Positions 56,868 through 64,000 of a stretch of 64,000 bases of DNA are shown piece by piece. Below the pieces are notes generated by a model that had not been told where the DNA came from, made no database searches, and saw nothing but the letters and a program-made list of their open reading frames with translations. Within the stretch, counting starts at the first letter, position 1, and each line of letters starts with the position of its first letter. The stretch comes from Canna indica. Lineage: Eukaryota > Streptophyta > Magnoliopsida > Zingiberales > Cannaceae. The stretch lies in assembly GCA_034359265.1 (NCBI GenBank), contig CP136894.1, positions 30,968,501-31,032,500 on the forward strand, read 5' to 3'. Made by a program: the position numbers and the translations under genes.

Positions 56868-59538
56868 TTATTCTATATATGTTACTGATACATTCTGTTC
56901 ATTTCTGAATCTAGATGGGAAACTAGAAAGACTCTCGTCTGTTTCAGCAACCAATATCACTGCTGAACAAACATTTGACATAGATTTTTCTTCCAAAGTA
57001 TGGTGCAGCAGTTCAGCTTCGGCGAATGATGCATTGGGAGGAACATCGGGAAGCAAGTCGCTATCCGAACTATCGGCAGTGAACTGTGAGAGGGCTGACA
57101 TGGAGCACTTATCTGCATGAGATGCCAAAGAGCTCTTGTTTCTGAAGTTATCACCTTCGTTTTCCACAAAAATATTTTTGTCCTCAAACTTCAAACCGGC
57201 ACTAGTAGATTTTAGCTGAGGTGCACAACTCCAGGGCAAATCTGAGGCCTCAGTTTTGCATAGTCTCTTAGGGCTTTGCCTGGTGTCTTTCAGCTCTGAA
57301 ATTTAGAAACCCAACAATTGGTTGAAGACACAAATTTAATTGCATATACATGAAGTCTATAATGCAATGTTTTATTTTGACTTTTTACTAGAAATTACAT
57401 TTGTTACCAATGAAGAACAATATATGCAGCATCAACCACCATAAAAGTAAAGCTTAGGTACTCATCAATAATGAGTTCCACGCACTAGTAGTCATCAATA
57501 ATGTTGTCAAATCTCCTAGTAGTTGAGGATTTCTGAACAAATAAAGAACTATAACAAATTTTTCATCTACCTAAAGAGAACAAGTTCTGACGTCTCATTT
57601 ATATTAATAATATCTTTGTCTATCTCTAATGGCTACAAACTATGCAATACTCTTGCTAAAAATTTCTTGTTTGTCCATCTTGATTACCCTCTCATCTCTT
57701 GTTTTAGATTGTAGCCAAACACATGGATAATATATATTGGTTTATATACTGGTTTCATCTGAATCTAAATAAAAACTTAAACCAGATCAAGTTATCTGAC
57801 ATGCCTTCCACTTGGGTGTCATTCTGGGCTATGTGTTAGACTCGAGTTGGGTCTTGACGAGGATGTGAAGACATAAGTGAGGGAGATTGTAATACCCCAG
57901 TTTAGTCTCATATCGGGAGTATATTGGATGTGGTGTTGGTTTATAAGGCTTGATAGGTGTGCTACCATCAACTTCAGCTTGAGCATCTTAATTAGGCCAA
58001 TAGGTTGGCCTATGAAGTTTTAGTTATCCCATCAAGCGGGTCGTAACAACAATATCACTCAACTATTTTCTAATAAATTAAACATAATTTCGGAAATATT
58101 AAAATCAATAAACATGCCTTGTGAGTAAAGATAAAAGAACAAAAATATCATGAAGTGAATAAACAAGCAAGCCGAAGAAACATCCTATGTAATTTTAACA
58201 AAAAAGTGATGAAATCCAACCTGAAGAATCCTGGTGATCACAGTCAAGACCCCCTTTCTTTGGTGTCAAATTGTAAATTCCTGGAGAATCTGATCCTATT
58301 GCTTTTCCCTTCCTTCCTTCTACCTGTTAACATGCTCCATCCTTAAGCAACTGAAACTTGCAAGAGAGCATATGTAATGCCCAATGGAAGACCTTGGAGA
58401 ATCTAAAACCTAAAAAAATATGTACATTTGATAATACTAAAAAATTTAGTCTCCAGCCATTTACACGTAGTCCTAAATTTTTCCACATTTGTTCCAGAAA
58501 TAGGACAGATGAAAATTTCTTTCACTATTGCTGGAAATATGAGAATGTCTCACAGAATGGCAGATTATTAAACATGATTCTAAGGCTGAAAGTTAAAAAC
58601 ATAAGACAATCGTAAGAGAGAAAGTATTATGCAACAAGAAAATAAAGGCACAAGTTGCAAATAAATAAATAAAATCAAAATACGGGACAGTATCTAATGA
58701 CCATCCATACTACCTTGGATCCTGACATGCTAAGTATTTCATGAAATCCTCAAAATTGATGATATCCTATACAAAATAAACCACTGCAATGAAAGCTCAA
58801 ATTTCAAGTGTAGTTTTACTGATTCATGATCAGTTTATCTCAAACTAGATGGCAAATAACTATAATAGTAGCTGCAATCTTACATTCAGGTCTGCAGAAA
58901 GCAAGGATGAGTCTCTGCCTTGTGACATTTTTAATTTTTCGTGTGGAATTTTATGCCTGTGAATGACACCCATTAACCAAAGTCAATCAACTATTTGCAC
59001 AACCACCACGACTGAAGTGGAGTTGTCAACAAGTCAAATTCTAGAAAACATGATGTAAACTGAGTATGTACTCTTTGGTTTAAAAATAGTCATAAAGTAT
59101 GTGTAAGGCACCTTGTAACATTATCTTGGGCCATATATCTCGTCAACTGCTTAAGTTTGTCAATGCCAGTTTTTGAAAGTTGTGTTCCTTCACTTTCACT
59201 ATGCATCGGAAAGGATGCCAGCCATGTATTGTGCTCATTGGTGATGCATGATCTGTTATCTTCAGCAAGAGAGCTTGCCTCTGACTCCTCTATGAGTTTG
59301 TAATTTGGATGTCTAATAAGCACACCTCCGTACCCTATTTCAGTATAACCATGTGAGGACTCACTTTCATATAGTAGATCTTCTTCAGATGACCCTGAAA
59401 GATAAGACTGTTGTTGATGTAATATGGAGTAGAGATCCTTTGTAAGCTTTTCAACAGAAGAGGGTTTTCGGCAGTTCAAAAATGTTCTTTTGTTGGATGG
59501 TACTAATGACTGATCCTGAACATTTGATTGGGCTGAAC
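56868..59538 (-). pseudogene. GATA26/27-like transcription factor gene, decayed, zinc-finger exon not present
   Basis: Exons read on the minus strand at 59538-59112, 58956-58884, 58766-58714, about 58585-58420 (decayed), about 58323-58221 and 57295-56868. Diagnostic blocks are [52 protein letters not shown], then LSQFTADSSDSDLLPDVPPN and ASFAEAELLHH near the end. These are the conserved parts downstream of the GATA finger in GATA26/27-type proteins. Splice sites are mostly intact. The exon at 58585-58420 (MFNNLPFCETFSYFQQ, SGTNVEKFRTTCKWLE) has stops and frame changes, and the next exon opens with an in-frame stop. The finger exon is not found up to 60158, where a copia element starts; it may lie beyond the window. 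I judge this a recent pseudogene. Confidence 0.82.
57888..58048 (+). repeat. Short LTR-like (TRIM-like) repeat in an intron of the GATA pseudogene
   Basis: Begins TGTAATACCCCAGTTTAG and ends GGTCGTAACA, with LTR-like TG...CA borders. It is preceded by a purine-rich GTGAGGGAGAT that could be a polypurine tract. Relatives flank the copia element at 45060-45224 and 54983-55265. No second copy of the LTR lies nearby and no target duplication is clear. Confidence 0.55.
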
Positions 59539-60158
59539 CTGCATGAGAGATGCCAAGAGAAATCTTCAAATTTAAGGAAACAAGTTCTTGAACATCACAT
59601 GTTTGAATATGGATTTCACTAGTGGTTATAGCTACGTGTAAGATATCCCATGTAACTCATGTAAGATTAATAAATGACATAAAATCTAATCAGCACTTGA
59701 TCACTAATGTCATCTCTTCGTTGGGAAGTGTAGCCTCATCATCACACATCATATACAGAAACCAATAATTCATTCCATACTATATCTTGATTACAAGCAC
59801 TGGCCCATCATGTAGACCCTCTAATACATAAAAAAGAAAGAAACATATTAATTTAATTAATATCAATACATATACTGCTATCTTTGATTCCCTCTCTGCT
59901 TTGAGGGGTAAAACTACTTATTTGGAAAATTTTGGTTAAGATTGATTCTTTACTTGTGAGCACCTTCAATTCAAGCACAAGTTTTGAACATATTTCATTT
60001 TATATGGACTTGTTTTTCCTATTTGACTGTTGTAACTTATTATATTTACATGAAACCCTAAGCAAAGAAAAAAAAAGAGGCTCTTTTGAAACAGCAAGCA
60101 TATTCCAAGGTGGATATTTGAAATGCACAAGTAGAAGATCAAGAAGCATCATCACAAC
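59539..60158. other. Probable intron or 5' flank of the GATA pseudogene
   Basis: Lies between the first visible exon (acceptor at 59539-59540 on the minus strand) and the copia LTR. I searched it for the CxNC...CNAC pattern of a GATA finger and found none. Confidence 0.55.
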
Positions 60159-60367
60159 TGTTAAGAATAATGATTAGTATAACTAATCATGCTACTTACC
60201 TTCTTTCTTAAGTTACTAAGTGAAAAGTAATTACTGCCAGAGTTGTATATATACTGATGTGTATCATTTTTTTAATATACTTTTTGAACTTTCTCTGGCA
60301 TTTTCCATTCTCTCTTACTCGTCTACTTTCTTCTTCCTGCACACCATTATGTCTGATAAATGAAACA
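60159..60367 (+). repeat. 5' LTR of the right-edge copia element, 209 bp
   Basis: Begins TGTTAAGAATAATGATTA and ends AATGAAACA, that is, TGTT...AACA. It is followed directly by the PBS. The right border is firm; the left border rests on the TG and cannot be checked against the 3' LTR. Confidence 0.7.
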
Positions 60368-60379
60368 TGGTATCAGAAC
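60368..60379 (+). other. Primer binding site of the right-edge copia element
   Basis: TGGTATCAGAAC starts right after the LTR. It is the initiator Met tRNA type with a change near its end. Confidence 0.85.
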
Positions 60380-60677
60380 ACGGGTCCAGAGTGCTTCTTC
60401 TTCGTTCTTAGCCACAAGGTTTTCTGCTCTCCGCACAAATCACCATCACTTTTCGTTGGTTTTCTCGACATCAGATCCGACTGGAGGTTTGCATCTCTTC
60501 CTTCTGTCAAACAATTGGATCAGAGATAGCAGATCTTGTGAGATTTCCCTTTGTTCTTTTCCGATCGTTTTTTGATTCTGATTGTCTCTGAATCAAATTC
60601 TTTTTCGAACGGGATTTGGTACCCGATTTGGTGAGACGATTTCTAAATCAAAAAATTGAACTCGTCAAGTCTTGAAA
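60380..60677 (+). other. Leader between PBS and gag of the right-edge copia element
   Basis: About 300 bp of pyrimidine-rich sequence without a conserved frame. Short open frames across it are incidental. Confidence 0.6.
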
Positions 60678-63600
60678 ATGGCGGAAAGCCAGGATTTCCC
60701 AGCCGCTATTCTCAGCATCTATCACCCTCTCTGTATTCAACCTTCAGATGTCCCTGGTGTAAAATTAGTCACAAATCTCCTGGAAGGTTCAAACAATTAC
60801 GCATCCTGGAGACAATCCATGATTTTGTCTCTTGAAGCGAAGAGCAAACTTGTTCTGATTGATGGTACTTTTAAGGTTCCTTCTGAGAAGGATCCCTTGT
60901 TTCCCATATGGAAAAGGTGTAATAGCCTTGTCAAATCTTGGCTTATAAGTTCTGTATCAAAGGAAATAGCAGATACAATAATATTCATCACAACAGCAAC
61001 AGAAATCTGGACAGAACTAAAAGGTAGATTCTCAAGTAATAATGCTACCAGGATCTTCCAATTAAAAAGGGGTCTCAGTAACCTGATTCAAGGCATGAAT
61101 TTGTTGATGTCTACTTTTCTAAAATGAAGAAGATATGGTATGAATTGGGAGAATTGTCAACAAGCGGCAGTAAAATTGGAGGATGTGAATTTGACCTTGC
61201 TATGCAGTTTCTAATGGGCCTAAATGAAAGCTACTCCAGTGTAAGAAGTCAGATTCTTTTAATGGAGCCTTTACCTAATGTGACACAGATATATAATAAG
61301 TTGATCCAAGAAGAATCACAAAGAGACATATGCATGAATCACTCCACTGTCTTTGCTTCTCAGCTCAATGTACAGAAAAAAGGGAAGGAAGATTTGTTCT
61401 GTGACCATTGTCATAAGCCTGGCCATGAAAGGAAGAAATGCTACAGGCTTATTGGTTTTCCACCTGATTTTAAATTCACCAACAAGCCTAAAGAAAAAAA
61501 AATGTACAAGCATTCGGCCAACAATCTTATTCAGGAAGATGATACAAAAAAGAAAGAAGAGGTCAGCTTGTTGTCTCAGGAACAGCTGCAGCAAGTGTTA
61601 TTTTTCTTACAGTTGATCAATAGTAAAGGCAATCAGGAGGTTAATACTGTGAACCATCAAGCAGCAGGTAACATTTTGTCTCTACTAGCTACAGGTAAAT
61701 CACTAGAATGGGTCATTGATAGTGGAGCAACCGATCACTTCACTTTTGATTTTAACCAGTTTATAAAGTCAGTTTCACAAAATACTTCAGTCACCCTTCC
61801 TAATGGCATAACCACCTCTATCACAAAAAAGGGAGATGTTCATCTTGATTGTTTCTTAAAACTAGATGATGTTTTCCTATGTCCTGACTTCAAGCATAAC
61901 CTAATTTATGTGAGCAAACTTACTAAGACTCTTAATTGTAACATTCTTTTCACACCAAATGAATGTTTCATGAAGGACCATCGGGAGGGGCATCAACATC
62001 TGATTGGTAAAGAGCAGAAAGGCTTGTATATTCTCAAGCCATCAGCCTTAGATAATTTTTTTCCAAAAACTGCTTATAGTACTCAAAGCATGTCAACAAT
62101 AATTCTGTTGTTCATTCTGATGTAAATTTTTTCGATACATGGCATGCTAGATTTAGGCATGCATCTTTTAATAAACTCAAACATTTGTTTCCTTCCTTGA
62201 GCAATAAAAGACATTCATGTGATATTTGTGCTTATGCTAAACAAGCCAAATTGCCTTTTTCAGCAAGTGAATCTCATGCATCTAATATTTTTGAACTCAT
62301 TCATGCTGATGTTTGGGGACCCTATAGGACTATTTCTAGATCTGGAATGAGGTATTTTTTGACCATAGTAGATGATCATTCTAGATGTACTTGGACCTAC
62401 TTGATGGCATGTAAATCTGAAGCTTCCAATCACCTCAAATTCTTTATCTCAATGGTTCAGAATCAATTTTCAGCTACTATCAAGATCATAAGAAGTGATA
62501 ATGGTCTTGAATTCTTTGCTAAAGAATTCACAAATCATCTTCTTAACCTAGGCATCATCCATCAAACTTCTTGTGTTGCCACTCCACAACAAAATGGTAT
62601 TGTAGAAAGAAAACATAGGCACCTTTTAGAAGTAGCTATTGTAATTCGGTTCCAAGCCTCATTGCCTATTGAATTTTGGGGAGACTGTGTCCTAGCTGCC
62701 ACTTATCTCATAAACAGGCTTCCTTCCTCAGTTTTAGGAAACAAAACCCCTTATGAGCTTTTGTATCACAAACAACCTGAATTAGAGCATTTAAAAACTA
62801 TAGGGTGCTTATGTTATGCTTCTTTACCTTTTGTCAATGACAAATTTGAACCTAGAACCATCAAATCCATATTACTTGGGTACCCATCAAACCAGAAGGG
62901 ATATGTTCTTTATGATCTCCAAACACTGCATGTTTTTCTGTCCACGAATGTTCGGTTCCATGAGAATGAATTCCCTTTTTCCAAATTAACACAACAGCCT
63001 CACAATAGCAGTGTCTTGCCTGCAATCATTGATAACATGAGAGATAATCCTTTAGACCATTTCTTCATTCCTATCAACACCCAGTTCACACCAATGATTC
63101 CATCAACTCAACCTTCTACCATCATTCCATCAACTCAACCTTCCACCATCAGTGATACAAACCAAGAACAACAACCTGATAGCATTCCTCATGTTCCTAG
63201 AAGATCTCAAAGGGAGATCAGACCACCACCATGGTTGAAAGATTATACATGCTATTCTGCTTCCATCAATCCAGAAGATGCGCCAGATTATGAGACTTAT
63301 CTAGCTAACATTGACCAAATTCTTGATGAACCTACATCATATGCCGAAGCTATAAATGATCCTAATTGGTGTCAAGCCATGAGTGATGAACTTGTAGCTT
63401 TAGAACAGAATGAGACCTGGAAAATCACTGACTTGCCACCTGATAAAACTCCAATAGGATGCAAGTGGGTGTATAAAAAGAAGTTAAGAGCAGATGGTTC
63501 CATTCAAAGATATAAAGCAAGGTTAGTGGCAAAAGGATACACTCAAAAAGAGGGGATAGATTTTCATGAAACTTTTTCACCTATTGCTAAAATGTCCACT

Positions 63601-64000
63601 GTCAGGATTCTTTTGACAGTAGCATCTGTAAGAGGCCGGAATTTGGAACAAATGGATGTGAACAATGCCTTTTTAAATGGTGAATTACTAGAAGAGGTAT
63701 ACATGCTCCCTCCACCAGGTTATTTTCGTCATGAAGAAGGAAGAACAAAGGTATACCGACTACAAAAATCATTGTATGGGCTCAAACAAGCAAGTAGGCA
63801 ATGGTTTGAAAAGCTTTCTACTGCTATTCTAGCTGATGGGTTCATTCAATCAAAATCATATTATTCTTTGTTTATAAGGAAATCAGAGGCTTCTATTCTA
63901 GTCATTTTGGTTTATGTTGATGACTTGATAATTGCTGGTGACAGTGTACATGAGATAAATGACTTTAAGAATTATCTTAGATCACAGTTTAAAATGAAGG
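60678..64000 (+). pseudogene. Copia gag-pol polyprotein, two frameshifts, 3' end outside the window
   Basis: Frame 1 (60678 to about 61095) has the gag N-terminus with LVTNLLEGSNNYASWRQSM. A one-base shift leads to frame 2 (to about 62095). This has EFDLAMQFLMGLNESYSSVR, the zinc knuckle CDHCHKPGHERKKC, and the protease motif WVIDSGATDHFT. A second shift leads to frame 3, open to the window end. Its integrase zinc site (HARFRHAS, CDICAYAKQ) precedes the core with DVWGPY, RSDNGLEF and QQNGIVERKHRHL, which carry the D, D and E. RT follows with CKWVYKKKLRADGS, YKARLVAKGYTQ, QMDVNNAFLNGEL, LYGLKQASRQWF and YVDDLIIAG. Catalytic residues of protease, integrase and RT are all intact. Only the two shifts prevent translation, if they are real. 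Confidence 0.9.

Larger units (their letters stand above)
60159..64000 (+). mobile_element. Ty1/copia retrotransposon, near-complete coding, runs off the window
   Basis: A short LTR (60159-60367), PBS, leader, gag and pol are present in order up to the middle of RT. The 3' LTR lies outside. Coding sequence is far better preserved than in any other retroelement here, with two single-base frame changes only. Confidence 0.9.

Overview
This is nuclear DNA of a flowering plant. The evidence is GT-AG introns in a conserved plant gene, plant-type transposable elements in every 10 kb, plant promoter features (a TATA box and a telo-box), and remnants of plant gene families (GATA26/27-like factor, plant U-box E3 ligase, UGT80 sterol glucosyltransferase, group I bZIP). 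I cannot name the species. I saw no bacterial, organellar or viral genome features, no tRNA or rRNA gene and no CRISPR array.

Layout. 1-4.6 kb: AT-rich intergenic DNA with two decayed gene fragments on the minus strand (UGT80-like, 798-1029; U-box E3 C-terminus, 2399-2575). 4.6-11.74 kb: a 7.1-kb PIF/Harbinger-type element with TTA target duplication and matching terminal inverted repeats. It carries a Myb/SANT-like gene, a GRF zinc-finger/membrane protein gene and one exon of a bZIP gene, but no recognisable transposase. 11.8-13.9 kb: a cluster of short MITEs. 14.3-18.65 kb: the one clearly intact host gene, a 10-exon hnRNP-type protein of about 781 residues with three RRMs (LIF2-like / hnRNP Q-R-like). 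18.65-26.5 kb: its 3' flank and intergenic DNA, with two hAT-type MITEs that have clear 8-bp duplications.

26.5-43.9 kb is a stack of broken retrotransposons. In order: a LINE cut short at its 3' side; a Ty3/gypsy chromovirus on the minus strand arranged as RNase H-RT-protease-gag-PBS-LTR-pol end-PBS-second LTR; a 184-bp tandem array; a copia fragment split by a 1.74-kb solo LTR; and a decayed Tat-like gypsy start. 45.2-54.98 kb is a structurally complete but dead Ty1/copia element of 9.75 kb. Its left LTR holds another LTR-like insertion.

55-60.2 kb: a Tourist-like MITE that shares its ends with the large Harbinger element, a 46-bp tandem repeat, and a decayed GATA26/27-like gene on the minus strand (zinc-finger exon not in the window, one exon full of stops). 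60.16 kb to the window end: the start of a young-looking Ty1/copia element with a 209-bp LTR, gag, protease, integrase and RT with an intact YVDD. It has two frameshifts and runs off the edge.

The genes do not form a pathway. The window is one housekeeping RNA-binding gene in a repeat-rich setting. The most notable structures are the composite Harbinger element with captured gene parts, its MITE relative 44 kb away, and the chimeric gypsy block.
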